Shown in pieces: positions 42,385-51,583 of a stretch of 64,000 nt of DNA. The translations under genes were made by a program, and so were the position numbers. The notes beneath the pieces are model-generated. The model ran no database searches. It was not told the DNA's origin and saw only the letters and a program-made list of their open reading frames with translations. The stretch lies in NCBI GenBank assembly GCA_017541375.1, contig JAFXZE010000005.1, positions 369,919 to 433,918 on the forward strand, read 5' to 3'. The stretch is from Clostridia bacterium. GTDB lineage: Bacteria; Bacillota; Clostridia; Christensenellales; UBA1242. Position 1 is the stretch's first letter. Every line of letters starts with the position of its first letter.

Positions 42385-42699
42385 TTATTTGCTCAATTCT
42401 TGCTTTTGATCATTTACATAGATAGATACTTTATAATTGGTGACTTCTACTCTGATTTCGTCATCACCAAGTGGCTGGTGAAAGGTTAGATTGTAGTTTG
42501 GGCCTAAAGAAGAATTTGAGTCAACCAATGTTCCATCTAAATAAACATATATAAAATTTGATTTTATAGTAACAGAAATATTATGTCCTTGATACATGCA
42601 TTCCACAGTTTTTTCCCCTTTGCGAGCAAAGTAGTACACTAGCCCTATACTGAGAGCTACCCCAATTAATCCAATAATAATAACAGCAACTATTCCCAT
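42385..42699 (-). CDS. small membrane-anchored protein, unknown
   Basis: A 104-residue protein. Start at 42699 is chosen over 42744 because TGGAG lies 6 bases upstream. One N-terminal membrane helix (about residues 3-24) is followed by an external beta-rich domain of about 75 residues (I-S-V-T-I-K-S-N-F-I-Y-V-Y-L-D-G-T near 42-58, E-I-R-V-E-V-T-N-Y-K-V-S-I-Y-V near 83-97), resembling a small Ig- or lectin-like sandwich. No family can be named. It precedes the YugP-like gene and probably shares its transcript. Confidence 0.6.
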   Translation of the reverse strand: MGIVAVIIIGLIGVALSIGLVYYFARKGEKTVECMYQGHNISVTIKSNFIYVYLDGTLVDSNSSLGPNYNLTFHQPLGDDEIRVEVTNYKVSIYVNDQKQELSK

Positions 42700-42762
42700 A
42701 TGACACTCCATAGTTATTTTAGCACAAAAATTTTCATTTAGCAACTTTTGAAAATAGCTTTC

Positions 42763-42791
42763 TTGACTAAAAGTGCGTAAAGTGATATAAT
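42763..42791 (+). promoter_or_regulatory. promoter of the 336-residue LRR gene
   Basis: TTGACT (42763-42768), 17-base spacer, TATAAT (42786-42791). Confidence 0.82.
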
Positions 42792-42822
42792 AACTGTTAT
42801 TGTGTATTTAGAGAGGTTTAGT

Positions 42823-43833
42823 ATGGTAAGTGCAAAGCGTGATAAAGGTTTTTCTTTCGAGAGAGGTATATTAACTGTGGACGGCTTTATAAAAGCTGAA
42901 GATCTTTGGCAGCAGCTGGATGATAGTGATGTGGATTTTGGACGGGTAAAAGAGGTTGTGCTGATGAATATGGGCGGAAGAAGCATTCCACAAATTGGAT
43001 TGGAAGCATTTTACAATCTCGAAAAAGTAACTTTTAAGAGTGGGATTAACAATATACCGGGTTTGTTATTTGTTTCTGAAATAGAATATGAAGATGACAA
43101 TGGTGAGGTGAAGAAAGATAGTTTTTTTAAAAACTTACGTGAGGTCGATTGTGGAAGTGTAGAGAATATTAATCCAATGGCTTTTTGGGGAAGTCTTATA
43201 AAGAAATTAGTTTTGCATCCTGAAAATAAGGATTATAGGAAAATAATCAATAGTTGTCCTGGGTTAGTTCAGCTAAAATTTGATGATGGTTGTGTGATTG
43301 AGAAACAGGAATTGTCTGGAGCGATATTGGAACATATAAATTCAATAGAGTTTGGTGATAATTGTGTGGTAAACAACGAAAATTTTGAATTATTGAGTCA
43401 TTTGAGTCGAGTAAAGTTTGGTGATAATTGTCTGATAGATTGTTCTTTTGAAGCTTGTCCCAAACTAAAAACTGTTGAAATTGGTAACAACTGTGTAGTT
43501 AAAAGTTCGTTTTCAAATACCGCTAATATAGAAGAGATAAAATTGGCTGAAAGTGTAAAGTTTGAGGGAATGGATAGTTTTGTGGGTAAGTTTCGTGTCG
43601 ATAATGATCGCGAAAGAAAAGTGTGCATAATTGATAAGTATGGTCGAGTTATAAAATCATTTACTCAGTCAACAAGAGATTCAACATATGGCAGCAAAGA
43701 GTGGCCTTTTCCTGTATATCTGAAAAGATTGGATACAGTAAAGGATAGTCGTCGTAATATGTTGGGAAGACCAATTTATAAAGATGTAATTCGCTATGCA
43801 ATTGATAGAGAAAAATATGAAAAAAATAAATAA
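42823..43833 (+). CDS. cytosolic LRR-like protein, paralogue of 47403
   Basis: A 336-residue protein without signal peptide. ATG 42823 with GAGAGG is preferred over GTG 42802. It begins E-R-G-I-L-T-V-D-G, then runs through BspA-like LRR segments such as E-V-V-L-M-N, L-E-K-V-T-F-K-S-G-I and L-R-E-V-D-C-G-S. The middle has three short repeats of F-G-D-N-C-V/L or I-G-N-N-C-V (about 43350-43500). The C-terminal 70 residues are basic and polar. The N-terminal 170 residues parallel the 47403 protein (E-N-G-E-L-T-I, E-V-V-I-K-N, V-E-K-I-T-F-G-E-G-I, L-H-E-I-D-F-G-N). Function unknown. Confidence 0.75.
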   Translation: MVSAKRDKGFSFERGILTVDGFIKAEDLWQQLDDSDVDFGRVKEVVLMNMGGRSIPQIGLEAFYNLEKVTFKSGINNIPGLLFVSEIEYEDDNGEVKKDSFFKNLREVDCGSVENINPMAFWGSLIKKLVLHPENKDYRKIINSCPGLVQLKFDDGCVIEKQELSGAILEHINSIEFGDNCVVNNENFELLSHLSRVKFGDNCLIDCSFEACPKLKTVEIGNNCVVKSSFSNTANIEEIKLAESVKFEGMDSFVGKFRVDNDRERKVCIIDKYGRVIKSFTQSTRDSTYGSKEWPFPVYLKRLDTVKDSRRNMLGRPIYKDVIRYAIDREKYEKNK

Positions 43834-43860
43834 AAAAAGGCGGGGAATTCCGCCTTTTAT
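43833..43860. terminator. bidirectional terminator
   Basis: Stem AAAAGGCGG/CCGCCTTTT with loop GGAATT. It serves the LRR gene and, on the other strand, the possible small ORF at 43873. Confidence 0.85.
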
Positions 43861-43872
43861 CGTATTATTTTG

Positions 43873-43944
43873 TTATTTTGAGTGAATTTTTTCTTGAATA
43901 TTACAAATTTTGTCGCGTAGTTGTTTCCTTGTTTTTTCACTCAT
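43873..43944 (-). CDS. possible 23-residue small protein
   Basis: A minus-strand ATG at 43944 with GAGG upstream opens a 23-codon frame encoding a very basic, helical peptide (begins MSEKTRKQLRDK) and is followed directly by the hairpin at 43833. The unit has its own ribosome-binding site and terminator in a gene-free gap. No promoter was fixed, so this is only a candidate. Confidence 0.35.
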   Translation of the reverse strand: MSEKTRKQLRDKICNIQEKIHSK

Positions 43945-44018
43945 AAAGTTTTGCCTCTTCAATTTATAAAATATATTGTAGCAGAATATGGAGAAAAAGT
44001 CAATATTGGTCGATTTGA

Positions 44019-44047
44019 TTGCAAAAACATAGAAAATGTGATAAAAT
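44019..44047 (+). promoter_or_regulatory. promoter of the 554-residue gene
   Basis: TTGCAA (44019-44024), 17-base spacer, TAAAAT (44042-44047). Confidence 0.65.
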
Positions 44048-44069
44048 TTAAAAAAAATGTGGAGGCGTT

Positions 44070-45734
44070 ATGGAAGAAAAGAGATATACCGACCCAAAAA
44101 GCTTGTTTAAATGGGATGAAAATCGTGATTTGTGGCTTGATTTATATGAAAATGTGCGTAATTTGTTGATGGAGAGATTGCGGGAGGCTAGGGGAAAAAA
44201 TGATTTGGAAAAGGCTACCAAATTGAGAAATGTATATGAATACATGAAAGCTGATCTCATAGTACCAGCTGATATTTTACAATCACTCACAATAAAGCGT
44301 GCGACAGATCTATCTGGATTAGAAAAATGCAGCAATTGCACTAGCATAAGATTATGTACAAATGCCGACCTTAGCACTATTGCCCCTATGCCAAAAGTAA
44401 AAAGAATAGAGATGGTGGATAGTGAAGCCATCATGTTGTTGGGGGATAAATTTCCTAATGTAGAAGAGCTAAGGGTAGTGGGGGGATATACCGAAAACAG
44501 TAACGGTGAGATGGTGCCAATTAGCTTGGAAGGTCAAATCAATTCAATGCATATTGCGATAGCAGCAGATTATGTTGATGCGGCTCTTAAAGAGGCTCTA
44601 GAAAATAAGTCTCGCGACAGTAAACTAATAAAAGAATTTGAAGCAGCGATTGATAAGCACTTTTCGTCATTGCGTTTTGATGGAAATGATACGCCACAGC
44701 AAATAGCCCTGTTGCGTTCATTCTTAATCAAACAAAGGTTAGCTAACATTTATATGGAAGACTTTTTAAAAAACTTGAGCCCTGAGACCGTACGTAGATT
44801 GAAAAATCTAAAGAGATTGAGATTTAGTATGATAGATTATATCGAAGGGCTCGATCTTACCCAGTTTGATACATTTAATTATGGTGTTACTATGGGAGAA
44901 AACACAATACCAGTGTTACCACTAGTATTCACAGAATTCCCTATGGTGGAGCATAGTTTCGAATTGCTAGACCTAGTAAAATATAGTGACAGAGATACAA
45001 AACTAACACCGCTAGAGTTTATCAAAGAATTGAATAAATGCACTGACGAAGAGAAAAAGCAATTGTTTGAGTATATAGGTGAAAACGAATTTACTGATAT
45101 GGGGCCAGAGTTTGTGGGTGTAGGAAGCGCACAAGAAATGCTTAAGATGTATCAAGATTTGTTAAATGTGACTGATAAATGTTGTGCTAAAACTATGGAT
45201 ACAGAAACTAAAATTGAGGCAATTTATCAGTGGATGATAGCTAATATAAAATATGATGAAAAGCTCAAAGACCCTAGCGACCTAAAAGGCTCATTTAACA
45301 GTAAACGAGTCAATATTGATGGTGCTAAGGATATACTCAACTTGTTGCTAGCTACACAAGATATCGATTTGAGCGTAGTGCGAATGAAGCATATTTCTCC
45401 ATTAGGTTTAGATGAGGGGAGTGGACGTGGATTAAACGACAAGCAAAAGCAAGATTTGTCCTATCATTTTGCAGTAGGATTACAATTTTCTAATGACAAA
45501 AAAACAAGATATTTTAAACCAAACATCTCTTCAATGGAGTATTTATTGAGTGATGAGCAAATACAAGATTTGGTTATTAGCGGAATAATATCAGCGGATG
45601 ATTTAAATAATCTAAATAGAGAAGGAATCACTCAAAAATATAAAGCTCATTTATCTAAGCAAAAAGGTGGATATATAAACCAAGAACAGATTGATGCAGG
45701 TAAACAAGAAGATAAAGGTATGGCGTTAGCTTAG
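44070..45734 (+). CDS. cytosolic LRR protein with a transglutaminase-like domain lacking the Cys
   Basis: A 554-residue protein with no signal peptide. The N-terminal 60 residues are charged and helical. An irregular LRR region follows (about 65-140: L-T-I-K-R-A-T-D-L-S-G-L, I-R-L-C-T-N-A-D-L, V-E-E-L-R-V-V-G-G), with a second LRR-like patch near 243-260. Residues about 375-475 resemble a transglutaminase-like core: K-I-E-A-I-Y-Q-W-M-I-A-N-I-K-Y-D, then R-V-N-I-D-G-A-K-D-I-L-N-L-L-L, and S-Y-H-F-A-V-G-L. The usual catalytic Cys after R/G-V is Asn415, while His466 is kept, so enzymatic activity is unlikely. GGAGG precedes the ATG. Function unknown. Confidence 0.68.
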   Translation: MEEKRYTDPKSLFKWDENRDLWLDLYENVRNLLMERLREARGKNDLEKATKLRNVYEYMKADLIVPADILQSLTIKRATDLSGLEKCSNCTSIRLCTNADLSTIAPMPKVKRIEMVDSEAIMLLGDKFPNVEELRVVGGYTENSNGEMVPISLEGQINSMHIAIAADYVDAALKEALENKSRDSKLIKEFEAAIDKHFSSLRFDGNDTPQQIALLRSFLIKQRLANIYMEDFLKNLSPETVRRLKNLKRLRFSMIDYIEGLDLTQFDTFNYGVTMGENTIPVLPLVFTEFPMVEHSFELLDLVKYSDRDTKLTPLEFIKELNKCTDEEKKQLFEYIGENEFTDMGPEFVGVGSAQEMLKMYQDLLNVTDKCCAKTMDTETKIEAIYQWMIANIKYDEKLKDPSDLKGSFNSKRVNIDGAKDILNLLLATQDIDLSVVRMKHISPLGLDEGSGRGLNDKQKQDLSYHFAVGLQFSNDKKTRYFKPNISSMEYLLSDEQIQDLVISGIISADDLNNLNREGITQKYKAHLSKQKGGYINQEQIDAGKQEDKGMALA

Positions 45735-45740
45735 TCTATA

Positions 45741-45769
45741 TTGACAAAATTAGACTTTTATGTTATAAT
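45741..45769 (+). promoter_or_regulatory. sigma-A promoter, perfect consensus
   Basis: TTGACA (45741-45746), 17-base spacer, TATAAT (45764-45769), directly after the previous stop codon. Confidence 0.88.
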
Positions 45770-45802
45770 CTACATGATGAAATAAAAAGGAATTGGTAAA
45801 TT

Positions 45803-47305
45803 ATGGAAGATGATAAACTAAGTAAAGTGTCTGTAGACAAGCCTGCAAGAGGTGTTGCAAAACTGATAAGTGCTATAGAGCAATATATAAAAGAGCATCC
45901 AGAAGACTGTGAAAATGGTATGTGGGTAAGAAATCTGCCTAAAATAAATGATGTGGTGATAATAAAAAATTCCAATGACGAGCAGGAAGAATATAAGATA
46001 GGCATAGCTTTTTATTCGTTAAAAAGAGGGCGATATAAAATTTCAGACGAGCAACAAGCCAAGCTAGATGATTTGATTGATTATGAAGAATTGCACTCTC
46101 CACGAGGAATGGAAAAGTTAATTCAGGCTTTGATTAGCTATAATGACAAGCATCCAGAAGCATGTGATAATGGTAAATTGGTACGCAATTTTCCTTTTAA
46201 ATCAGAATACTATAAGTGGGTGGACTCATATGGCAAAGAGCAAGGATATTTTATTGGTGATGCTTTACGAAGAATAGCGAATGACAAACAGGAAATCTCA
46301 GTTAGACAAAAGAAAGAGTTGGATAAATGGGTTGATCTAGATAAATATAAAGCTGAATTACAAATTCGACATAATAGTAAGGGGAGAAGAAGTGACTTTT
46401 GCATAGCTGTAGAACAATATATAAAACTTCACCCAGAAGATTGTAAAGATGGTAAATGGGTGCGAAACTTCCTACCAGCAGACGAAAAATTTAGCTGGGT
46501 GGACGAAAATGGAGATAGCATTAGCTATGATTTGGGGATGAGTATTTATCAAGCTAGTAGAGGAATGCGTTCTCAAGAATTTATCACTGTAATGGGGGAG
46601 TTGATAGATTTAAATGCATATGAAATGGAAAGAGAAAAAGGTTTGTTGACCACTATAACTATTTCGGGCGCGGAAAGATTGATTTATGTTATCAAAGAGT
46701 ATATTAAGGCTCATCCAGAAGACTGCTATAGGGGTGTTTGGATTCGTAATCCCCCTAGACAAAAGGATAAATTTGAGTTTATCAATGAATTTGGAGAAAA
46801 AGAAGTGTATAATCTGGGGAAACAACTTAGTTATTTCCGACAGGGAAAAATTGTTGCAACTCCAGAACAATATGAAAGAGTGAGTCAATTGATGCCATGC
46901 ATGTCTCAAAATCTCAAATGTAAAAAAAATGCTAATGAGAAAAAGTCTGAAAAATCGGCAAAAAAATTGACGGTTGCACTAATTAAATATAACGAAGAGC
47001 ATCCTGATGATTGTGAAAATGGGAAATTAGTAAAAAATTTTCCTATTTATAAATATAAAATTGATTTGATAAATGAAGATAAAGAGAAGGAAACCTTTTC
47101 CTTAGGAAAAGCAATGTATAATGTAAAATTTGCAAGAATGGATCCAGAATTAAAGAAGAAACTTTTCGATTTGGTTGATTGGGAGGCTTATAGGACGAAG
47201 AAAAGCTCTAAATCTGATGAGAATACAGCTTTGTTAGCGACTGACGTGGTAAATGAGGCTATAGAACAAGAAAACCAAGAAAAAAGAGTCAAACAAAAAG
47301 ACTAA
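45803..47305 (+). CDS. protein of five 95-100 residue HA-like repeats
   Basis: A 500-residue cytosolic protein made of five repeats starting near residues 11, 103, 192, 290 and 391. Each reads L-x-x-A-I-x-x-Y-I-x-x-H-P-E-D-C-x-x-G-x-W-V-R-N, then a variable loop, and ends with a helix of the form L-G-x-x-x-Y-x-x-x-R-x-x-x-x-x-x-E-x-x-x-x-L-x-x-L-I/V-D. The closing L-G-x-x-x-R element and spacing resemble the helicase-associated (HA) domain, a putative nucleic-acid-binding module, but the H-P-E-D-C-x-N-G-K/M-W-V-R-N core is distinctive. There is no helicase domain. The C-terminal 35 residues are charged. A perfect promoter and a terminator flank it. Confidence 0.68.
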   Translation: MEDDKLSKVSVDKPARGVAKLISAIEQYIKEHPEDCENGMWVRNLPKINDVVIIKNSNDEQEEYKIGIAFYSLKRGRYKISDEQQAKLDDLIDYEELHSPRGMEKLIQALISYNDKHPEACDNGKLVRNFPFKSEYYKWVDSYGKEQGYFIGDALRRIANDKQEISVRQKKELDKWVDLDKYKAELQIRHNSKGRRSDFCIAVEQYIKLHPEDCKDGKWVRNFLPADEKFSWVDENGDSISYDLGMSIYQASRGMRSQEFITVMGELIDLNAYEMEREKGLLTTITISGAERLIYVIKEYIKAHPEDCYRGVWIRNPPRQKDKFEFINEFGEKEVYNLGKQLSYFRQGKIVATPEQYERVSQLMPCMSQNLKCKKNANEKKSEKSAKKLTVALIKYNEEHPDDCENGKLVKNFPIYKYKIDLINEDKEKETFSLGKAMYNVKFARMDPELKKKLFDLVDWEAYRTKKSSKSDENTALLATDVVNEAIEQENQEKRVKQKD

Positions 47306-47321
47306 ATATGGTCTTTTTTTC
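47295..47321 (+). terminator. hairpin terminator
   Basis: Stem AAAAAGAC/GTCTTTTT that includes the stop codon of the five-repeat gene, followed by T7. Confidence 0.82.
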
Positions 47322-47342
47322 TTTGTGTAAAAAAATTGAGTA

Positions 47343-47371
47343 TTGACAAAATTTGCTGAATATGCTATAAT
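47343..47371 (+). promoter_or_regulatory. sigma-A promoter, perfect consensus
   Basis: TTGACA (47343-47348), 17-base spacer, TATAAT (47366-47371). Confidence 0.88.
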
Positions 47372-47402
47372 GATACTATCATAAAATAGGGAAGGAAGAT
47401 GT

Positions 47403-48656
47403 ATGAAAGGGATAAGAGATAGCTACATTTACAAAAATGGGGAATTAACAATACTAGATAATCAGCCATCAAGTGAGCGTATGGCTTTTTATGAGCGTTT
47501 GTTTAATAGTTTAGAGCGTAATGAGAAGATCGACCCTGCGGTTGATATTAAGGAAGTAGTTATAAAAAATGTGTCTAGCCTAGGATTGGTAGACTTACAC
47601 TTAGAAATTTTTGAAAAAGTGGAGAAGATTACCTTTGGTGAGGGAATTCTTTCAGTGCCAGGTGGATTGTTTGACTTGAGCTATATGGGGGAAGGTGTTG
47701 GTGAGGCTTTTTCTAGTTTGCATGAGATAGATTTTGGTAATGTATATACATTTGATAATGTGTTAAATGGATTAAATCTCAAAACCATCAAAAAGATAAC
47801 TATAAATTCACATCCGATACTCAATAGCAACAATCCTTCATATAGACGCACACAACTTGATTTATCTGAGTGCGAAAATTTGGATGAGTTGGTTATAACT
47901 AATGGGGCGATGCCTTTTGAAACTGAAAATACTCATGTAGAGCCAATACAAATCATGTTGCCTGCTAATAGTATAAAGAGTCATAAGTGGGATGTTGAAA
48001 ATCTTACAGTAGAAGATGGTGCTAAGGTTGTGGTAGTCAATAGTGATCCAAGAATTGCTATTAAAAATGTTAGAGTTGGTAAAGGTGCATGTTTAGAAGG
48101 GCAAAAGTCTTGTTTGTGTATAAATAGGCTGTTGTTAAACAAAGGAAATATCAAGCACTGTTTTGTCTACACTGCTGAAGTTGAACAAGAGCAGGCTAGC
48201 ATGTGGATAGGAAGACAAATATGCGCTAAGTACGGATTATCACATAGAGCAAAACGTGAAGTTGAAAGTTATATAGAAAACTTAAATTTAGTTGATGAAT
48301 GTCACACTTTGTATGAATGTGAAAAATTGAATGGCAAAGACATACAAAACGCTTTTGATACAAGACGAGTAAATGTAAAGTTAAAACTTGACAAGCCAGA
48401 TTTGTGTGGTGATGTAAAAAAGCGTGTGGATATTATTTTTAGAGAGCGTGAAGAAAGTAAAAGTGAAGCAAATGAATGGCTAAAAATGTTGTGTAAATTA
48501 ATGAATAATTTTGAATGGATGGTTGATAGTTCGGTATTTAAAAATTATCAAAAAGCTAACCCAGTAAATGTTGATAATATTGAGTTGGACAAGTTTTTGG
48601 AGCCTATTAATTTGGCTCGATCTGTAGTCACTTTGCCAAGAGAAAAATTAAAGTAA
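47403..48656 (+). CDS. cytosolic LRR-like protein, paralogue of 42823
   Basis: A 417-residue protein without signal peptide. GGAAGG precedes the ATG. The N-terminal half mirrors the 42823 protein in order and spacing of motifs (N-G-E-L-T-I; E-V-V-I-K-N; V-E-K-I-T-F-G-E-G-I-L-S-V-P-G-G-L-F; L-H-E-I-D-F-G-N; I-K-K-I-T-I) and looks like a degenerate BspA LRR solenoid. The C-terminal half (about 250-417) differs: it is helical and charged, with Cys and Trp (E-W-L-K-M-L-C-K near 365, F-E-W-M-V-D near 378). The pair therefore shares a recognition part but not an effector part. Function unknown. Confidence 0.72.
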   Translation: MKGIRDSYIYKNGELTILDNQPSSERMAFYERLFNSLERNEKIDPAVDIKEVVIKNVSSLGLVDLHLEIFEKVEKITFGEGILSVPGGLFDLSYMGEGVGEAFSSLHEIDFGNVYTFDNVLNGLNLKTIKKITINSHPILNSNNPSYRRTQLDLSECENLDELVITNGAMPFETENTHVEPIQIMLPANSIKSHKWDVENLTVEDGAKVVVVNSDPRIAIKNVRVGKGACLEGQKSCLCINRLLLNKGNIKHCFVYTAEVEQEQASMWIGRQICAKYGLSHRAKREVESYIENLNLVDECHTLYECEKLNGKDIQNAFDTRRVNVKLKLDKPDLCGDVKKRVDIIFREREESKSEANEWLKMLCKLMNNFEWMVDSSVFKNYQKANPVNVDNIELDKFLEPINLARSVVTLPREKLK

Positions 48657-48657
48657 C

Positions 48658-48690
48658 AAAAAATCACCATAAATATATGGTGTTTTTTTA
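48658..48690 (+). terminator. hairpin terminator
   Basis: Stem CACCATA/TATGGTG with loop AATA (48665-48682) and a T7 tail. Confidence 0.85.
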
Positions 48691-48709
48691 AAATTTTTTA
48701 TAAAAAAAC

Positions 48710-48738
48710 TTGAAAGTCAAGTGCTTTTATGATATAAT
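48710..48738 (+). promoter_or_regulatory. promoter of typA
   Basis: TTGAAA (48710-48715), 17-base spacer, TATAAT (48733-48738). An inverted repeat TTGAGCAAAA/TTTTGCTCAA follows in the leader (48762-48783). Confidence 0.78.
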
Positions 48739-48804
48739 ACACAACAGACTTTTTTTGATATTGAGCAAAATTTTTTGCTCAATGTTATTTTTTAGGAGAA
48801 TATT

Positions 48805-50640
48805 ATGAATAAAGATAAAATCAGAAATATAGCGATTATTGCCCATGTAGACCATGGTAAAACCAGTCTTGTAAATGAACTACTCAAGCAAGGTGGAGTA
48901 TTTAGATCCAATCAAGAAGTAGGGGATAGAGTGATGGATAGTAATGCTCTTGAGCGTGAAAGAGGAATCACAATTTTAGCTAAAAATGCAGCTATTCACT
49001 ACAAAGATTATAAGATAAATGTTATCGACACCCCTGGACACAGTGATTTTGGGGGGGAAGTTGAGCGTGCGCTAAAGATGGTGGATGGTGTTTTGCTAGT
49101 GGTAGATGCATACGAAGGTACTATGCCTCAGACTAGATTTGTGTTAGAAAAGGCATTAGCACTTAATCTAAAAGTAATAGTAGTCATTAATAAAATCGAC
49201 CGTCCTGATGCTAGAATAAGTGAAGTACAAGATGAGGTGTTGGAGCTTTTGTTCGATCTTAATGCAAACGAGGATCAACTTAATAGCCCAGTAATTTATG
49301 CTTCCGCAAGGTTGGGAATCTCTAGCAAGGATATCAATACTCAAGGGAAAGATATGTTACCTCTTTTTGAGGAGATCATTTCACATATTCCAGCTCCTAG
49401 TGGCGATAATACTAAACCACTACAGATGTTGGTAAGTAATACAGAACACAGTGATTTCTTAGGTAAGCTTGCGGTAGGAAAGATTGAAAATGGAAGTATA
49501 AAAGTAGGGCAAATGGTGGCTGTATCAAACTTTTTTACTCCCGAAAAGACAGAAAAGTTGCGTGTGCAACAACTATTTGTGTTTGATGGAATGAAGAAGA
49601 CTGAGACAGAGCTTGCTGAGGCAGGAGATATTGTTTGTGTGGCAGGATTAGGCGACATCATGATAGGGGACACTATTTGTGATGTAGAAAAGATAGAACC
49701 TCTTGAATTTGTCAAGATTAGTGAGCCTAGTGTAGAGATGACATTTATGGTGAATGATAGTCCATTTGCGGGTAAAGAGGGCAAATTTGTCACTAGTAGG
49801 CATTTGCGCGACAGACTATATAAAGAAACAATTCGCGATTTGTCTCTTCGCGTGGAGGATACAGATTCGACAGAAGCTTTTCGCGTAAGAGGTAGGGGAG
49901 AGATGCATCTTTCTATTCTTATCGAAAATATGCGTAGAGAAGGATATGAGTTTCAAGTTTCTATGCCGAAAGTGCTATTTAAATATGATGATGCGGGCAA
50001 AAAAATGGAGCCTATTGACAAGTTAGTTGTCGATGTGCCAGAAGAAAGTGTCGGTGCAGTTATTTCCAAAATGGGGGCTAGAAAAGGTGAACTTCTCGAG
50101 ATGCGTCCTCAAGGTGGTCGCACAAGGCTAGAGTTTTTAGTGCCAAGTCGAGGCTTATTTGGGTATAAATCTGAATTTTTGACTGACACACGTGGTGAAG
50201 GTGTAATGAGTAGCGTACACTATGGATATGACTATTACAAGGGCGACATTGAGCGTCGAAATGTAGGGGCGCTAGTGGCTCATGAAACTGGCGAATGTAT
50301 AGGATATGGGTTAGCTAATGCACAAGAAAGAGGAATGTTATTTGTATCTCCAGGGGACAAAGTGTATGGCGGAATGATAGTAGGAGAAAACCCAAAGAAC
50401 GAGGATTTGGTGGTTAATGTTTGTAAGCGCAAGCAGTTAACAAACATGCGTAGTAGTAGTGCAGATGAAGCATTACACCTTATTCCGCCAAAGAAGATGA
50501 GTCTAGAAAAATCAATAGAGTTTTTAAATGATGACGAGTTGCTTGAGGTAACTCCACAGTCAATTAGGCTAAGAAAAATTATACTCGATCACGACAAGCG
50601 AGGAATAGCCAAATTTAGAGCAAAAAATGCCAAAGAATAA
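48805..50640 (+). CDS. typA: translational GTPase TypA/BipA
   Basis: A 611-residue ribosome-binding GTPase of the EF-G/LepA class, full length for the family. The G1 loop is A-H-V-D-H-G-K-T-S (residues 13-21), the switch/G2 region R-E-R-G-I-T-I, G3 is D-T-P-G-H (about 77-81) and G4 is N-K-I-D (about 131-134). The EF-G-like domains III and V and the TypA-specific C-terminal domain follow (G-R-G-E-M-H-L-S-I near 370; S-R-G-L-F-G-Y-K near 450). It assists late 50S assembly and translation under stress or cold. Its leader is about 60 bases long with AGGAG. Confidence 0.97.
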   Translation: MNKDKIRNIAIIAHVDHGKTSLVNELLKQGGVFRSNQEVGDRVMDSNALERERGITILAKNAAIHYKDYKINVIDTPGHSDFGGEVERALKMVDGVLLVVDAYEGTMPQTRFVLEKALALNLKVIVVINKIDRPDARISEVQDEVLELLFDLNANEDQLNSPVIYASARLGISSKDINTQGKDMLPLFEEIISHIPAPSGDNTKPLQMLVSNTEHSDFLGKLAVGKIENGSIKVGQMVAVSNFFTPEKTEKLRVQQLFVFDGMKKTETELAEAGDIVCVAGLGDIMIGDTICDVEKIEPLEFVKISEPSVEMTFMVNDSPFAGKEGKFVTSRHLRDRLYKETIRDLSLRVEDTDSTEAFRVRGRGEMHLSILIENMRREGYEFQVSMPKVLFKYDDAGKKMEPIDKLVVDVPEESVGAVISKMGARKGELLEMRPQGGRTRLEFLVPSRGLFGYKSEFLTDTRGEGVMSSVHYGYDYYKGDIERRNVGALVAHETGECIGYGLANAQERGMLFVSPGDKVYGGMIVGENPKNEDLVVNVCKRKQLTNMRSSSADEALHLIPPKKMSLEKSIEFLNDDELLEVTPQSIRLRKIILDHDKRGIAKFRAKNAKE

Positions 50641-50643
50641 ATA

Positions 50644-50675
50644 AAAAAGGACCTCATAAAAAGAGATTCTTTTTT
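50644..50675. terminator. hairpin terminator
   Basis: Stem AAAAAAGGACCTC against GAGATTCTTTTTT with two G-U/A-C imperfections. It lies between convergent typA and degV. Confidence 0.65.
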
Positions 50676-50676
50676 C

Positions 50677-51549
50677 TTATTCTTCGCAGCGACACACAGC
50701 TATAGCAAGACTCCCTGGTCCAATATGACAAGAAACACTAAGAGACAGTGGATCTACAAATTTTAGCGGTAGGTCGGGGAAGGCTGAGACCACATCAGCT
50801 TTGAAGCGTAGCGCTTCAGCCTCGTTTTGTGTGTGTGCGATATTTATGCAAAGTTTTTTGTTTTGATATGGTCCATTTAAGAATCCCATAAGGTCGTTTT
50901 TGATTGCAGAAATCATACGCTGTTTAGCTTGATTCATATTGAGAACTTTTGCATAACTATCGAGACGTTCACCATGGATTTGGAGTATTGGCTTTATATT
51001 AAATAATTTGGCTAGTGCTGCAGCACTTGGGGTAACCCGTCCGCCTTTTTTGAGATATTTTAAAGTGGGCACCATGATGTATATTGTTGCATCCATTTTG
51101 GTTTTTTCAAGATAGTCTTTGATTTCTTGGGCAGTTTTTCCTTTTTCGACCATAGAGAGAGCTTCCAAAACACTCATTTTTTGAGTGACGGAAATGCGTT
51201 GATTATTAACTACAAAAACTTTTCCTATAAATTCTTCTTCTTCAGCATATCTAGTTGCGCTCTCACAACTAGAACTGAGCCCACTCGACATTGGAATGTA
51301 GATTAGTTCATCATAATCTTTAAGGACTTTACTCCATAGTTCTGTTACTTCAGTAAATGATGGCTGTGATGTAGAAATATTTGCATCATTTTTTAGTTTT
51401 TCATAAAACTCATCTTGAGAAAGATTGATGTCCTCAAAAAATTCAGTATCATCAATCAAGAATGGCATAGGCACTATAAAAAGATTGGGGTATTCAGGAC
51501 TGGCCTTTATACCGGCGTTACTGTCGGTAATCACTGCGATTTTGTTCAT
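50677..51549 (-). CDS. DegV family fatty-acid-binding protein
   Basis: A 290-residue DegV/FakB-type protein that holds a fatty acid for phosphorylation by a FakA kinase and entry into phospholipids. T-D-S-N-A-G (residues 8-13) replaces the usual T-D-S-x-x-D. P-M-S-S-G-L-S-S-S (about 91-99) and G-G-R-V (about 168-171) are family signatures that contact the carboxylate and close the pocket. The C-terminal G-P-G-S-L-A (about 278-283) and H-I are also typical. No FakA-like gene is in the window. It has its own promoter at 51584. Confidence 0.92.
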   Translation of the reverse strand: MNKIAVITDSNAGIKASPEYPNLFIVPMPFLIDDTEFFEDINLSQDEFYEKLKNDANISTSQPSFTEVTELWSKVLKDYDELIYIPMSSGLSSSCESATRYAEEEEFIGKVFVVNNQRISVTQKMSVLEALSMVEKGKTAQEIKDYLEKTKMDATIYIMVPTLKYLKKGGRVTPSAAALAKLFNIKPILQIHGERLDSYAKVLNMNQAKQRMISAIKNDLMGFLNGPYQNKKLCINIAHTQNEAEALRFKADVVSAFPDLPLKFVDPLSLSVSCHIGPGSLAIAVCRCEE

Positions 51550-51583
51550 AATATTTACCTCATCCTATGTAAAAATACTTTGT

